This document shows positions 35,891-46,197 of a stretch of DNA of 64,000 bases, piece after piece. Positions within the stretch are counted from its first letter, which is position 1. Each line of letters begins with the position of its first letter. The stretch lies in contig DAHXNI010000031.1 of the NCBI GenBank assembly GCA_027365475.1, positions 32,077 to 96,076 on the forward strand, read 5' to 3'. Both the position numbers and the translations under genes were made by a program. The stretch is from Pseudomonadota bacterium (GTDB lineage: Bacteria; Pseudomonadota; Gammaproteobacteria; JAKAQQ01). Below the pieces are notes generated by a model. It saw only the letters and a program-made list of their open reading frames with translations. It made no database searches and was not told where the DNA came from.

Positions 35891-37540
35891 ATGCGCGTTG
35901 TTCTGGGTTGGCATATGCATCAACCTGACTACCGGGATCCGGATAGCGGCGAATATCGCCTGCCCTGGACTTATCTGCATGCAATCAAAGATTACACGGA
36001 TATTGCCGCGCATCTTGAAGGTCAGCCTGCGGCACGGGCCGTAGTCAACTTTACTCCTGTTTTGCTGGAACAAATCGAGGACTACGCAAACCAAATTCAA
36101 GCCTACTTTTTCTCCGGTCAACCGTTGCGTGACCCCATGCTTCGGGCACTCGCGTCAGAAAAGTTTCCAGAATCACCATTGCATCGGCGTGAGCTGGCAG
36201 CATGGGCCTTGCGGGCGAACCGCGAGCGGTTGATTGGAGCATACCCAGCATATCTTGCACTTGCCGAACGGGCAGATACCCTGCTTGCCGATCCTCAGGC
36301 TGTTCCCGATGAAGCATTTCTTGCGGATCTGTTGACCTGGTATCACTTGGCCTGGATGGGTGAGACGGTCAAGCGAAAATGCGTATTCGTACAGGAGCTT
36401 CTTCACCAGCAGCACGCTTATCATGCCAGTCAGCGCCGTGAGTTGGTTCGCAAGATCGGCAAACTGATCGGGAATGTGATTCCCAGATACAGCCGCTTGG
36501 CCAACGCAGGCCAAGTCGAATTATCTATGACGCCATACGGTCATCCGATTGTTCCGCTTTTGATTGATTTCGACTCTGCCCGTGAAGCGCAACCCGATCT
36601 TTTGCTTCCAGAAGAATCCTATCCGGGGGGGGTGGCGCGCGCCCGTTGGCATTTCGAAGCTGGCCTCAAAGTTTTTGAGCGCGTATTCGGTCGTTGCCCA
36701 CACGGTTGCTGGCCATCCGAAGGCGCCGTGAGCGAAGCAACGCTGGAGTTGCTCAACGAATACGGATTCAGATGGACAGCGAGCGGAGCGGCGGTATTGG
36801 GGCATAGCGACTCTGGGGCGTCGCTTGCAGCCGCTTACCGTCTGAACGGAGAGGGTTGTACGTGTTTTTTCCGCAACGACGAGCTTTCGGACCGCATCGG
36901 ATTCCAGTATGCAAACTGGCACGGTGATGATGCAGTCGCGAATCTGGTGAATACCCTCGAGTCCCATGCCCGCACCAATACTGAAAATATCGTCACCATC
37001 TTTCTGGATGGCGAAAATGCCTGGGAATATTATCCGGCGAATGGGTTCTATTTTCTGGATGGATTATATCGAGCACTGTCCGATCACCCTCTGCTGAAAC
37101 TGACGACATTCTCCGAGGCTCTGGAGGGTGGCGTTCCCATTCGGGTATTGCCGCGTCTCATCGCTGGAAGCTGGGTATATGGCACATTTTCAACCTGGAT
37201 CGGCTCACCTGACAAAAACAAAGGTTGGGCTCTTCTCACTGCGGCGAAGAAAGTTTTCGACCGGGTGCTCCAAAACGGCCGTCTCAATCAAATGGCTTAC
37301 GACGATGTTTTGCGAAGGCTGGCTCTCTGCGAGAGTTCAGACTGGTTCTGGTGGCTCGGAGACTATAATCCGCAGGAAGCCGTGGCTGATTTCGAGATGC
37401 TGTTCCGTCGGCATCTCACCGCCCTCTATCGTTACCTGGGTGAATCTCCGGTTCCCGAGTTAACCAGTGTGCTGAGCCGTGGCTATGGTCAGCCGTCGGC
37501 TGGCGGCGTCATGCGTGCATCGGTCGATACAGTCGAGTGA
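35891..37540 (+). CDS. Glycoside hydrolase family 57 (amylase/glucanotransferase-like)
   Basis: About 549 residues. Conserved family-57 regions: the initial GWHMHQPDYRDP, a middle WPSEGAVSEATLELL containing the likely nucleophile Glu, and FFRNDELSDRIGF with the Asp acid/base. Most similar by eye to the group of 'alpha-amylase/alpha-mannosidase' GH57s. It acts on alpha-glucans. Start chosen at ATG 35891 with AAGGTGG 8 bases upstream; TTG 35858 and GTG 35879 also exist. Stop overlaps malQ (GTGA). Confidence 0.9.
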   Translation: MRVVLGWHMHQPDYRDPDSGEYRLPWTYLHAIKDYTDIAAHLEGQPAARAVVNFTPVLLEQIEDYANQIQAYFFSGQPLRDPMLRALASEKFPESPLHRRELAAWALRANRERLIGAYPAYLALAERADTLLADPQAVPDEAFLADLLTWYHLAWMGETVKRKCVFVQELLHQQHAYHASQRRELVRKIGKLIGNVIPRYSRLANAGQVELSMTPYGHPIVPLLIDFDSAREAQPDLLLPEESYPGGVARARWHFEAGLKVFERVFGRCPHGCWPSEGAVSEATLELLNEYGFRWTASGAAVLGHSDSGASLAAAYRLNGEGCTCFFRNDELSDRIGFQYANWHGDDAVANLVNTLESHARTNTENIVTIFLDGENAWEYYPANGFYFLDGLYRALSDHPLLKLTTFSEALEGGVPIRVLPRLIAGSWVYGTFSTWIGSPDKNKGWALLTAAKKVFDRVLQNGRLNQMAYDDVLRRLALCESSDWFWWLGDYNPQEAVADFEMLFRRHLTALYRYLGESPVPELTSVLSRGYGQPSAGGVMRASVDTVE

Positions 37541-39024
37541 GACAGGAGCATAAATGGGGAGATCTTCTGGCTCAACGCCGGGCAGGGATTTTATTGCCAA
37601 TCCGCTCCTTGCCAGAGGGTCCAGGAAACGGGGACCTCGGGCACACGGCAGAACATTTCATTGATTTTGCAGCATCCTGTGGCTGGTCGGTCTGGCAGGT
37701 TTTGCCGATTGGCCCCCCTGACGCGTCCGGTTCGCCCTATCTTGCGAAATCGTCCTGTGCTGGAGACCCGGCCCTGATCGGGCTGGATCATTTGGTTGAA
37801 CTGGGCTGGATTGATGACTTTCAACCTAATTTGGGGGACCCTGAACAGGCCCGGATCCATCGGCTGGAGCGTTTGAGTGCCGCATACGCTGGGTTCCGAA
37901 AGCAGGCTGACCCAGAGTGGATGCGACGTTTCGCCGAGTTTTGCAACCATTGCGCTTGGCTTGAGGATTTTGCGCTTTTCAGCGTAATCGAGGATTTGCA
38001 GGCATGCACCTCTTGGATATCATGGCCACAGCCTCTTCGCGATCATGAGCCGGCTGCTTTGTGCGCAATACGCGAGAATCATGCCGTGCGCCTGGATGAG
38101 ATACGTTTTGAGCAGTTTGTATTTGCCACGCAATGGAAAGCGCTGTGTGAGTATGCGCATCAAAAGAAGCTTTTCCTAATGGGTGATCTACCGATGTTCG
38201 TCGCCCATCATAGCGCGGACGTTTGGGCAAACCGGAGTCTCTTTCGTCTGGACGAAAAAGGCCTTCCGACGGTTGTGGCTGGCGTACCACCGGATTATTT
38301 CAGCGCCGATGGCCAGCGCTGGGGAAACCCGCTGTACGATTGGGATCGCATCGCAGATGACAAGTTCCAGTGGTGGATTGAGCGGGTGGGTGTCCAGCTC
38401 GCGCGGTTCGATGCCCTCAGGTTGGATCACTTCCGCGGGCTTGAGGCGTGTTGGGAAATTCCGGCTGAGGCGGGAACAGCCCGCGACGGGCATTGGATTA
38501 AGGTGCCGGGCACCGACCTCTTGTCCGCCCTGGCCGCGACTTTCGGAGCCTTGCCCTTGATTGCCGAGGACCTCGGCGTGATCACGCCAGAGGTCATAGA
38601 CTTGCGAGAGCAGTTTGGATTGCCTGGGATGAGGGTGCTCCAGTTCGCCTTCGATGGATTTCCGGATAATCCGCATTTGCCTCACAATCATGTTCCACAT
38701 ACGGTGGTTTATACCGGCACCCATGATAATCCTCCCACTGCAGCTTGGAGCGCCTCCATTGATCCTGAAACACAGCTGCGGCTCCGGGAATACTGTGGCC
38801 GGGAGTCCGAATCGATCGGACGGATACTCATTCTCGCTGCTCTGGCTTCCGTTGCCAAACTCGCAGTCATTCCCTTGCAGGATTGGCTTGGCATGGGAGC
38901 GGAAAGCCGTATCAATACACCCGGCACGACGAGTGGAAACTGGCGTTGGCGATTTAACTGGTCAGTGATTCCAGAAGACCTGATGGCACGAAGCAGGCAC
39001 TGGTTAGGTTTGTTTGGGCGTTGA
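37537..39024 (+). CDS. malQ: 4-alpha-glucanotransferase (amylomaltase)
   Basis: A 495-residue GH77 enzyme: [19 protein letters not shown] start, [17 protein letters not shown], nucleophile Asp in [15 protein letters not shown], acid/base Glu in [10 protein letters not shown], and [12 protein letters not shown]. It transfers glucan segments between maltooligosaccharides. Starts at GTG 37537 overlapping the GH57 stop by 4 nt, so the three glucan genes are one operon. Confidence 0.97.
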   Translation: MRQEHKWGDLLAQRRAGILLPIRSLPEGPGNGDLGHTAEHFIDFAASCGWSVWQVLPIGPPDASGSPYLAKSSCAGDPALIGLDHLVELGWIDDFQPNLGDPEQARIHRLERLSAAYAGFRKQADPEWMRRFAEFCNHCAWLEDFALFSVIEDLQACTSWISWPQPLRDHEPAALCAIRENHAVRLDEIRFEQFVFATQWKALCEYAHQKKLFLMGDLPMFVAHHSADVWANRSLFRLDEKGLPTVVAGVPPDYFSADGQRWGNPLYDWDRIADDKFQWWIERVGVQLARFDALRLDHFRGLEACWEIPAEAGTARDGHWIKVPGTDLLSALAATFGALPLIAEDLGVITPEVIDLREQFGLPGMRVLQFAFDGFPDNPHLPHNHVPHTVVYTGTHDNPPTAAWSASIDPETQLRLREYCGRESESIGRILILAALASVAKLAVIPLQDWLGMGAESRINTPGTTSGNWRWRFNWSVIPEDLMARSRHWLGLFGR

Positions 39025-39041
39025 TTCAGGATATGGTTGCG

Positions 39042-40961
39042 ATGAATAAGGATCCCGGAAGGCATGAACGACACTTGGCGTCATGGCAGATACCAGACTA
39101 TGACTGGCATCTTTTTGGTGAGGGTCATCACTGGCATATCTACCGGTGGCTCGGGTCACATTTCCGAAGGACAGACTGTTCCGCAGGAGTTGCGTTTGCT
39201 GTCTGGGCCCCTCATGCTGACCGTGTCAGCGTCGTCGGCGATTTCAACGGTTGGGATGGATATAGGCATCCCATGCGTGCACGCGAGGGTGGACTTTGGG
39301 AGGTGTTTGTCCCGGATCTAGTATCCGGCAGTCTTTACAAGTACGAAATCCATAACGGTGAGACTAATGAGTTGCTGCTCAAAGCAGATCCCTATGCCGA
39401 ACAATGCGAGCTTCGCCCGAATACTGCGAGCCGTATAGTTGCGCCACCGCGGTTCACGTGGGCGGATGAGCAATGGCTTGCTGCTCGTGAAGCTCGTGAT
39501 TGGCGTCACACACCGCTTGCGGTATACGAAGTACATTTGGGGTCCTGGCGGCGTAATGGGGACGGTTCCTGGCTCAATTATCGCGAACTCGCGCATGACT
39601 TAGTGGAATATGTCTGTGCTCAGAGGTATACCCATATCGAGCTTCTGCCGATCACGGAGCACCCGTTAGATGCCTCATGGGGTTACCAGGCAACCGGTTT
39701 TTTTGCACCAACGAGCCGCTATGGCACGCCCGATGACTTCCGATGGTTTGTCAATTATTGCCACCGGCACGATATCGGGATCATCCTCGATTGGACACCG
39801 GCTCATTTCCCACGAGATGCGCACGGACTGGCAAAGTTTGATGGCACTCCGCTTTATGAGCACCCAGATCCCCGTCGAGGGGAACATCCAGACTGGGGCA
39901 CACTCATTTTTGATTATGGACGCAACCAGGTACGTAATTTCCTACTTTCCAGTGCACTTTATTGGATTGAGGAATTTCACGTCGATGGCCTTCGCGTCGA
40001 TGCAGTCGCATCCATGCTTTATCTGGATTACTCGCGCCAACCTGGGCAATGGCTGCCCAACCAATATGGAGGAACAGAGAATATCGATGCGATGGCATTT
40101 GTCCGTGAACTGAATGTTGTTGTTCATGGTCAGTGGCCCGGAGCCATCGTTGTTGCTGAAGAGTCGACTGCATGGCCTCAGGTCAGCCGTCCTGTTGAAC
40201 AGGGCGGACTCGGATTCTCAATGAAATGGAACATGGGCTGGATGCACGATACGCTGGGTTATCTCAGGCGTAACCCGGTTTATCGCAGGTATCACCATAT
40301 GGGCCTGACCTTCGGACTGCTTTACGCCTTTAACGAAAACTTCGTACTTCCGCTTTCGCATGATGAGGTTGTACATGGGAAGAAATCGCTGATCAACAAG
40401 ATGCCAGGGGATCTTTGGCAGAAGTTTGCCAATCTGAGGCTGCTCTACTGTTATCAGTGGACTTACCCCGGAAAGAAACTTCTGTTCATGGGTGGAGATA
40501 TTGCCCAGCTAAATGAATGGAACCATGAGCGGTCACTGGATTGGGGTCTCGTGCGAAACCCTTTTCATCAGGGAATCCAGCGCTTGGTCGCTGATCTCAA
40601 TCGCCTATATACTCAGTTGTCCGCACTTTATTGTTACGATTTTGACGTGCAAGGTTTTCAATGGATCGATTGTAACGATGCCGAGCAATCGACCGCAAGT
40701 TATGTGCGCCGCTCCGAAAGCGAGGTTGCCGTTGTCGTGCTGAACTTCACTCCTGTGCCGAGGCATGAATATCGCCTGGGGGTACCCATACAGGGAGCTT
40801 ACCTGGAACGCCTGAACTCTGATTCTGAATGCTACGGTGGCACGAACCTCGGCAATGGTGGGCGCACTCATACCGAACCCATTCCCTGCCATGGCCAGCC
40901 TTTTTCGCTTCGAATCACCTTGCCACCACTGGCTGCCCTGATCCTGGTTCCAGAGGAATGA
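39042..40961 (+). CDS. glgB: 1,4-alpha-glucan branching enzyme (short form)
   Basis: About 639 residues of GH13 with a CBM48-like N-terminal domain ([20 protein letters not shown]) and catalytic motifs [10 protein letters not shown], nucleophile Asp in [16 protein letters not shown], Glu in VAEESTAW and [12 protein letters not shown]. It lacks the extra N-terminal N1 domain of E. coli GlgB (728 aa). It makes alpha-1,6 branches in glycogen. Starts are ambiguous (TTG 39021, ATG 39033, ATG 39042); AGGA lies 10 bases before 39042. Confidence 0.96.
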   Translation: MNKDPGRHERHLASWQIPDYDWHLFGEGHHWHIYRWLGSHFRRTDCSAGVAFAVWAPHADRVSVVGDFNGWDGYRHPMRAREGGLWEVFVPDLVSGSLYKYEIHNGETNELLLKADPYAEQCELRPNTASRIVAPPRFTWADEQWLAAREARDWRHTPLAVYEVHLGSWRRNGDGSWLNYRELAHDLVEYVCAQRYTHIELLPITEHPLDASWGYQATGFFAPTSRYGTPDDFRWFVNYCHRHDIGIILDWTPAHFPRDAHGLAKFDGTPLYEHPDPRRGEHPDWGTLIFDYGRNQVRNFLLSSALYWIEEFHVDGLRVDAVASMLYLDYSRQPGQWLPNQYGGTENIDAMAFVRELNVVVHGQWPGAIVVAEESTAWPQVSRPVEQGGLGFSMKWNMGWMHDTLGYLRRNPVYRRYHHMGLTFGLLYAFNENFVLPLSHDEVVHGKKSLINKMPGDLWQKFANLRLLYCYQWTYPGKKLLFMGGDIAQLNEWNHERSLDWGLVRNPFHQGIQRLVADLNRLYTQLSALYCYDFDVQGFQWIDCNDAEQSTASYVRRSESEVAVVVLNFTPVPRHEYRLGVPIQGAYLERLNSDSECYGGTNLGNGGRTHTEPIPCHGQPFSLRITLPPLAALILVPEE

Positions 40962-41083
40962 GGAAAGATGCAGCCGGATAGAATGGATCCCAGCCGTTGT
41001 GGATCATGATCCGGTAGAATGCCCAAAAGACAGGTTTGTGTCAACCGTTTTTGTGCGCATGGCCACATGATGAGGGACAGTGC

Positions 41084-42529
41084 ATGTCTGTAACGGGGAA
41101 GTCCGATTCGCTTGCGGGGGTCAGGCCTGTAATTCTCTCCGGAGGGAGTGGCACACGTCTCTGGCCGCTTTCGCGGAAGGAGCACCCCAAGCAATTTCTC
41201 GCCTTGCAAGGTGAACATTCGCTTCTTCAGGAAACTCTCTTCAGAATATCCCGCCTGGAGCTTGGTCATGTGCCTTTGATCGTTGGTAATGAAAGGCAGC
41301 GGTTTCTGATTCGACGTCAACTACATGAAATCAAACTTGAATCCAAAATTCTCCTAGAACCCGTTGGCCGTAACACGGCCCCCGCATTGGCCGTGGCTGC
41401 GCTTGGAGCGTTACAAGAAGACCCGGATGCCATTCTTCTCGTTCTGCCGGCAGATCACCTATTAAGCGACTTTCAGGCATTTCGGGCAGCCATCGTGGAG
41501 GCGTATCCCGTAAGCCAGGATGGAGCCATCGTCGTGTTTGGCATCCGGCCACCTAGACCCCATACCGGATACGGTTATATCGTGGTCGACACCGTCCGAG
41601 CTTCGGGAAAACGGATGCCCGTCCTGAAGTTTCAGGAAAAACCAGATTTGGAAACTGCAAGACGCCTCCTCACAGATGGTAACTGTTTTTGGAATAGCGG
41701 CATGTTCCTCTTGAGAGCGGACGTCTATGTTCACGAACTGGAACAATACGCGGCAGATATCATGCAATCAGCAAAACAGGCGTTTTCGGGCGGAAAGGCT
41801 GAAGATCCTTTTTTCTGGCTGGATGATCGCGCATTCGAAAACTGTCGCAGTGAATCGATCGACTACGCAGTCATGGAACATACCCGACTCGCCCAGATGG
41901 TCGAGCTTGAATCGCCTTGGAGCGATCTTGGATCCTTTGCCAGCCTTTGGGAGGTGGATCACGACGAATACGGGAACCGGATCCGAGGAGATGTTCGGCT
42001 GAATGAGGTATCCGGCTCCTTTATTCACTCAAGCAGCCGGCTGGTTACGGTGATGGGTATCCATAATGCGGTCATCATCGAGACTCCGGACGCTGTGCTG
42101 GTCGCAGCGCTGGATCAGGCACATGAAGTCAAGTCGCTCGTTGGAGAACTCGAGCGTGATGGACGCAGTGAGGCAAACTTGCCGACCCGTGTGCAACGCC
42201 CCTGGGGCTGGTATGAATCTGTGAGCCACGGGCATCAGTTCCAGGTCAAGCGGATTCAGGTGGACCCGGGTGCGCATCTTTCGCTACAAAGTCACCATCA
42301 CCGCTCTGAACATTGGGTGGTGACACACGGGCAGGCACAGATTGTTCGTGGAGAGGACGAATTCATGCTTGACGTCAACCAGTCGACCTATATTCCAGCC
42401 GGTACCCGGCACCGGCTTTCAAACCCTGGACCCGAACCGCTTGAGATCATCGAAGTCCAGACTGGCGATTATCTTGGAGAGGACGATATCGTGCGATTTG
42501 AGGATATTTATGGGCGGTGCAAGCCATAA
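41084..42529 (+). CDS. manC: Mannose-1-phosphate guanylyltransferase/mannose-6-phosphate isomerase
   Basis: About 481 residues. N-terminal nucleotidyltransferase with VILSGGSGTRLWPLSR and FQEKPDLETA, and a C-terminal cupin isomerase half with RPWGWYESV and GAHLSLQSHHHRSEHW and YIPAGTRHRLSNPG. It makes GDP-mannose for polysaccharide or LPS. ATG at 41084 is preceded by GAGGGAC at 9-10 bases and starts before the conserved part. Confidence 0.93.
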   Translation: MSVTGKSDSLAGVRPVILSGGSGTRLWPLSRKEHPKQFLALQGEHSLLQETLFRISRLELGHVPLIVGNERQRFLIRRQLHEIKLESKILLEPVGRNTAPALAVAALGALQEDPDAILLVLPADHLLSDFQAFRAAIVEAYPVSQDGAIVVFGIRPPRPHTGYGYIVVDTVRASGKRMPVLKFQEKPDLETARRLLTDGNCFWNSGMFLLRADVYVHELEQYAADIMQSAKQAFSGGKAEDPFFWLDDRAFENCRSESIDYAVMEHTRLAQMVELESPWSDLGSFASLWEVDHDEYGNRIRGDVRLNEVSGSFIHSSSRLVTVMGIHNAVIIETPDAVLVAALDQAHEVKSLVGELERDGRSEANLPTRVQRPWGWYESVSHGHQFQVKRIQVDPGAHLSLQSHHHRSEHWVVTHGQAQIVRGEDEFMLDVNQSTYIPAGTRHRLSNPGPEPLEIIEVQTGDYLGEDDIVRFEDIYGRCKP

Positions 42530-42645
42530 TCGAAATCGAGATGTCGATCAATCAGCGCTGCGTTTGGCGAAACGTGGAGGCACACAGTTACAAAAGCACC
42601 ATTTTTTGAAAGTTGGGTGTGTGCATCTTGTCCGGGAATAAACAA

Positions 42646-43674
42646 TTGGTTCCAAAGAAAATCCTTCTGGTTCGAAACGATCGCCTGGGTGATTTTCTGT
42701 TGGCCTGGCCTGCCTTTTTGCTTTTAAGAAAGGCACTGCCACAAGTAGAAATTGAAGCGCTTGTCCCCGCCTATACGACGCCTTTGGCCGCGATCTGCCC
42801 ATCGATTGACCGAGTCCGTACCGAAGAGCCCGACCTTTCCAGGAACTGGAACGGCAAACAGTTCCGTGCGGCATTACGTGGCTGCGAGGCCGATTGGGCT
42901 TTGGTTTTCGCGACTCGCTTTCCCTTGGCTTTTGCACTTTGGCGGTCCGGTATTCCTCACCGTCTCGCACCTGCAACGAAAATCGATCAACTTTTTTATA
43001 CACACCGTCTGATCCAGCATCGCTCGCGGTCCGTTAAACCTGAATGGCTATACAACGTCGAGCTTGCTCGCCACGCCCTCACGCTTTGGGGATGCCAGAT
43101 CCCAATTCTTCCGGGTCCTCCCTATCTCTGGATGGAGCCCGCAGAGGTACAAAAAAACCGGACCGAGTTTGTGGAGTGCCAGGGGCTTTGGGGGAATCCT
43201 AAACTCGTTTTTCTCCATCCGGGGCATGGAGGTTCGGCACAAAACTGGACGCCAGAGGCCTATGCCTACCTTGGGTCTCGATTGCTTGTGGATCCAAGGG
43301 TCGCTCTCGTGATCACGGCTGGCCCGGGGGAAGAAGAGTTGGCTCGGCGTGTGGTTGACGGGATACCTCACCAGGATCGTACACGCCTTTATGTCTCGCG
43401 AGAGGGAATCGTTCGTTTTGCCCAACACGTTGCATTTGCGGATCTTTGGATCAGTGGTTCGACAGGCCCCTTGCATCTTGCAGGTGCCTTGAATCGTCCC
43501 ACCGTCGCGTTCTATCCCAAGCAGCGTTCAGCCTGCGCACTCCGGTGGGAAACAATTAATGATGCAAAAAACCGGCTCGCGCTTGAGGTGGAGGAGGGAG
43601 AGCAAGAGCAGGAGGATCTCGACCGGGCTGTGAGGCTCATTCGTGAGCGCTTCCTGACTGTTCCCGACCCCTGA
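42646..43674 (+). CDS. Glycosyltransferase family 9 (heptosyltransferase-like)
   Basis: About 342 residues with KILLVRNDRLGDFLLAWPAFLLLR at the N-terminus, VFLHPGHGGSAQNWTPEAYA in the C-terminal nucleotide-binding half and ISGSTGPLHLAGALNRPTVAFYP. These are typical of ADP-heptose:LPS heptosyltransferases. Sugar donor unproven. No ATG fits; TTG 42646 has GGGA 8 bases upstream, TTG 42613 is an alternative. Its 3' end overlaps the convergent GT2 gene by 38 nt. Confidence 0.85.
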   Translation: MVPKKILLVRNDRLGDFLLAWPAFLLLRKALPQVEIEALVPAYTTPLAAICPSIDRVRTEEPDLSRNWNGKQFRAALRGCEADWALVFATRFPLAFALWRSGIPHRLAPATKIDQLFYTHRLIQHRSRSVKPEWLYNVELARHALTLWGCQIPILPGPPYLWMEPAEVQKNRTEFVECQGLWGNPKLVFLHPGHGGSAQNWTPEAYAYLGSRLLVDPRVALVITAGPGEEELARRVVDGIPHQDRTRLYVSREGIVRFAQHVAFADLWISGSTGPLHLAGALNRPTVAFYPKQRSACALRWETINDAKNRLALEVEEGEQEQEDLDRAVRLIRERFLTVPDP

Positions 43675-44419
43675 GCCAGAGTTCTGCGTACTTGATGAAA
43701 GTGGAGTGAGCGGATAGAACTGCCAGTAGGAACCCTTCCGGTCCATCCAGAAAACCGGCGTGGACGACAGACATTCTGCAAAAGCACCCTATCGCATGAA
43801 GCAATCCTTGCCCAAGACTGGCCCGGCAGCCGCGTGCTTCCCTCTCATTGGCCCACTCCTCAGCATAAAACGAGGATTTGGCGAGATACTGGCCAAGATT
43901 GCGGTAGCTATAGTGGAGGAGAGGGTGGGTGAGTCTCGCCATCTGTGCAGAAGGATCGGTAACCAAACGCTCGTGTACACGGGCAGCGTCATAGTGGGCA
44001 GCGCCCCGCGTGTAGAGACGGGGTATTAAATCAGGATACCAGCCACCATGGCGGATGAACCGGCCAAACACGGATGTGAGCCGCGGGATCTCAAAGATTT
44101 GAATCCCTGAATGGTTGGTTTCACTGATTGCTTCCTGAATCTCACGTGCCAGATCTGTGCTAACACGCTCGTCGGCATCCACCATCAGGACCCAGTCTCC
44201 TCGCGCCAAGGCTTGCGCACGTTGCCGTTGCACCCCAAAACCCTGCCAGTCCGGTTGTAGCACCACACGTGCTCCGCAGGCTTCAGCGATGGCTCTAGTC
44301 TGATCTTCGCTACCGCCATCGATGAGCAGTCTTTCATCTGCGAAGCCGAGACTTTCGAGACAGGCTTGAATGTTCTCTGCCTCGTTACGGGCAATTACAA
44401 TCGCACTCAAAGTTGGCAC
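43637..44419 (-). CDS. Family-2 glycosyltransferase (WaaE/KdtX-like)
   Basis: A 260-residue glycosyltransferase: LSAIVIARNEAENIQACLESL, a short DGGSEDQT motif, VDADERVS as the DxD-like motif, and conserved RHGGWYPDLIPRLYTRG. Best match by eye is the LPS core GT2 group WaaE/KdtX, which adds glucose or similar to the inner-core heptose. Starts with GTG at 44419, GAGGGAG 8 bases upstream. Convergent with the GT9 gene. Confidence 0.85.
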   Translation of the reverse strand: MPTLSAIVIARNEAENIQACLESLGFADERLLIDGGSEDQTRAIAEACGARVVLQPDWQGFGVQRQRAQALARGDWVLMVDADERVSTDLAREIQEAISETNHSGIQIFEIPRLTSVFGRFIRHGGWYPDLIPRLYTRGAAHYDAARVHERLVTDPSAQMARLTHPLLHYSYRNLGQYLAKSSFYAEEWANEREARGCRASLGQGLLHAIGCFCRMSVVHAGFLDGPEGFLLAVLSAHSTFIKYAELWLRGREQSGSAHE

Positions 44420-44476
44420 AGGTAGACTCCCTCTCGAATCCGGTGAGCATACCGCAAAATGAACGGTTCACTCGCC

Positions 44477-44505
44477 TTGGCTTGTCACACATTTCGTTCT
44501 AAAAT
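44477..44505 (+). promoter_or_regulatory. Promoter TTGGCT-N17-TAAAAT
   Basis: TTGGCT (44477-44482) and TAAAAT (44500-44505) with a 17-base spacer, immediately before the small membrane-protein gene. It implies that translation starts downstream of about 44511. Confidence 0.5.
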
Positions 44506-44542
44506 GGAAGTCTTACCCATATTCAGCGACCGAGCCGATCCA

Positions 44543-44863
44543 GTGTCACGATACCGCTTCCGGATCTTCCATTTTTCTTCAAATCCAGATACACCTCGGA
44601 GTGCGTTCGGTCAGTGGATCCGTGTGGGTCTGGTACTCGGTTTTTTCACACTCGTTTTCTTTCTGTTTTTCGCAATCGGATGGTTTTTTCTGCTGCTTCT
44701 GGTAGTGGCGTCGATCCCGCTCCTCATTCGTAACTGGTATATGAGCTGGAGACTCCGGCATTCGCCCGGCCCGGAAGAGATCGATTCCCGGAATCGGCTG
44801 CTTGAGGGTGAGTGGCGCCCGATTGAGGAACATCCGATCAAGGACGATGAACCGCTTCCGTGA
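44543..44863 (+). CDS. Small membrane protein of unknown function
   Basis: About 106 residues if begun at GTG 44543; the frame extends upstream to 44459 but that part overlaps the promoter. There is one long hydrophobic region (VGLVLGFFTLVFFLFFAIGWFFLLLLVVASIPLLI) likely forming two close helices, then a charged, Pro/Glu-rich tail. No family recognised. Start uncertain. Confidence 0.5.
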   Translation: MSRYRFRIFHFSSNPDTPRSAFGQWIRVGLVLGFFTLVFFLFFAIGWFFLLLLVVASIPLLIRNWYMSWRLRHSPGPEEIDSRNRLLEGEWRPIEEHPIKDDEPLP

Positions 44864-44915
44864 ATCATCAGTACAGCCGAAGCCCGGCTTTTGTGTTCAA
44901 ATCATCCATAGTAAA

Positions 44916-45326
44916 ATGGCATGGATGATCTCCGCCATCGCCCTGATCGGGGCCTTGGCAGCCACGGTCTGGATTCCCAGGCTGCTCATCCCTCCGCGGG
45001 TCCGTTTGATTGTCTGGATTGCGCACCCACTGCCGTCAAACCGCCTGCTTCCTTCCGCCGCCTTTGCTGAAAACAGTCTGGATCATGCCTTGATTCATGG
45101 AGTCAGGGTTTCCGAAGGGTTTTCAACCCGGCGCTTTGGAGAACTGCTCGCGATCCGTCTGGGCGCCAGAATCAGGTGGATCAAAGAGAGGAGTCCACTG
45201 ATCACGACCCGACTGAGCTGTCAGGGGAAACTGGTTTGGATCGTGAGTCAAGCACCCAGGCGGAAAGGGAGATTTCAAATCCGAGAGCAGGATGGGGTTT
45301 TACTGCTTCTCCCGCGCTGCAGATAG
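44916..45326 (+). CDS. Unknown protein with N-terminal membrane helix
   Basis: About 136 residues with a leading helix (MISAIALIGALAATVWIPRLL), then basic and hydrophobic stretches such as RLIVWIAHPLPSNRLLPSAAFAEN and a basic C-terminus. No motif recognised. Starts are ambiguous: a -10-like TAAAAT (44912-44917) overlaps ATG 44916, so ATG 44925 might be used. Convergent with the SUF operon, 12 bases away. Confidence 0.45.
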   Translation: MAWMISAIALIGALAATVWIPRLLIPPRVRLIVWIAHPLPSNRLLPSAAFAENSLDHALIHGVRVSEGFSTRRFGELLAIRLGARIRWIKERSPLITTRLSCQGKLVWIVSQAPRRKGRFQIREQDGVLLLLPRCR

Positions 45327-45338
45327 GCTCGATACCGA

Positions 45339-45650
45339 TCAGCCGATTTCAACTTCAACATATCCACCCTGAATCCGGACCGGAAAAGTCCGGAGTGGTA
45401 TGCAGGCGGGCGGTGCCAGGACTTGACCGGTCTGGAGGTCAAAACGAGCTCCGTGACGCGGACAGGTGATGGTGTGGCCTTCAATGGGGCCGCCCGCCAG
45501 TTCACCACCGTCATGCGTACAAACATCTTCAACAGCGTAGAGATCACCCTGAATATCGAAAACGGCAATGGCAGTCGTTGCGAGCTCCAGAACAGCGTAC
45601 CCATCGCTTTGGAGCGCTTCAATCGAACAGACAGGGTGCCACTTGACCAT
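45339..45650 (-). CDS. Rieske-type [2Fe-2S] ferredoxin in SUF operon
   Basis: A 103-residue Rieske domain. Ligands: Cys44 and His46 in CTHDGG, Cys63 and His66 in CPRHGARFD. It resembles the ferredoxin components of dioxygenases and NirD-type proteins. ATG 45650 lies next to the sufT stop, with AGGGA upstream. As last gene of the SUF operon it may be a cluster recipient or an electron donor for assembly. Confidence 0.85.
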   Translation of the reverse strand: MVKWHPVCSIEALQSDGYAVLELATTAIAVFDIQGDLYAVEDVCTHDGGELAGGPIEGHTITCPRHGARFDLQTGQVLAPPACIPLRTFPVRIQGGYVEVEIG

Positions 45651-45651
45651 G

Positions 45652-46197
45652 TCAGAGCATCCCTGTCTGTAGCCGAGCCGCATCGCTCATCATGCTCCAA
45701 CTCCACGGCGGGTCAAAGACCAGTTCGACGTCGATCTCCCGAATTCTCGGAATCTCGAGCAGTCGTTCGCGCACGTCGCGGGTCAGCATGTCGCCCATGC
45801 CACAGCCTGGAGCGGTCAGGGTCATACGAATCTTAACTCGATAACTGGAATCATCCGAATCTTCAAGTGAACAATCATAAATAAGTCCTAAATCTACAAT
45901 ATTTATAGGTATTTCTGGGTCGAAACAGGTGGCCAACTGTTTCCAGACCAAGGCTTCCAACTCCTCCCGTGTTGCGGTTGGCGAGACCGCCAGGGGCTGG
46001 GGTGGGGTTTGTCCGATGGCATCGGCATCCTTCCCATCGATGCGAACCAGATTGCCGCCGACATAGACTGTAAACGATTGCCCTAAAGCCTGCGTGAGGG
46101 ATCCCTCGGTTCCTTCCGGAACAATGACCTGTGTTCCCGCTGGAATGAGCGTGGCCTCGCAGTCGCGCTGGAATCGAACAGGTTCAGAGGTTCGCAT
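45652..46197 (-). CDS. sufT: SufT, DUF59/MIP18-family Fe-S assembly factor
   Basis: A 181-residue protein with a beta-rich N-terminal segment (IPAGTQVIVPEGTEGSLTQ) and a DUF59 domain (DPEIPINIVDLGLIYD, LTAPGCGMGD with the active Cys, VELVFDPPWSWSMMS). This is the SufT type attached to SUF operons in bacteria. It supports Fe-S maturation. 14-nt overlap with sufU. Confidence 0.9.
   Translation of the reverse strand: MRTSEPVRFQRDCEATLIPAGTQVIVPEGTEGSLTQALGQSFTVYVGGNLVRIDGKDADAIGQTPPQPLAVSPTATREELEALVWKQLATCFDPEIPINIVDLGLIYDCSLEDSDDSSYRVKIRMTLTAPGCGMGDMLTRDVRERLLEIPRIREIDVELVFDPPWSWSMMSDAARLQTGML

Noticed and set aside
44459..44542. Upstream extension of the small membrane protein to 44459
   Set aside because: It would overlap the promoter TTGGCT-N17-TAAAAT, so translation should begin further downstream.
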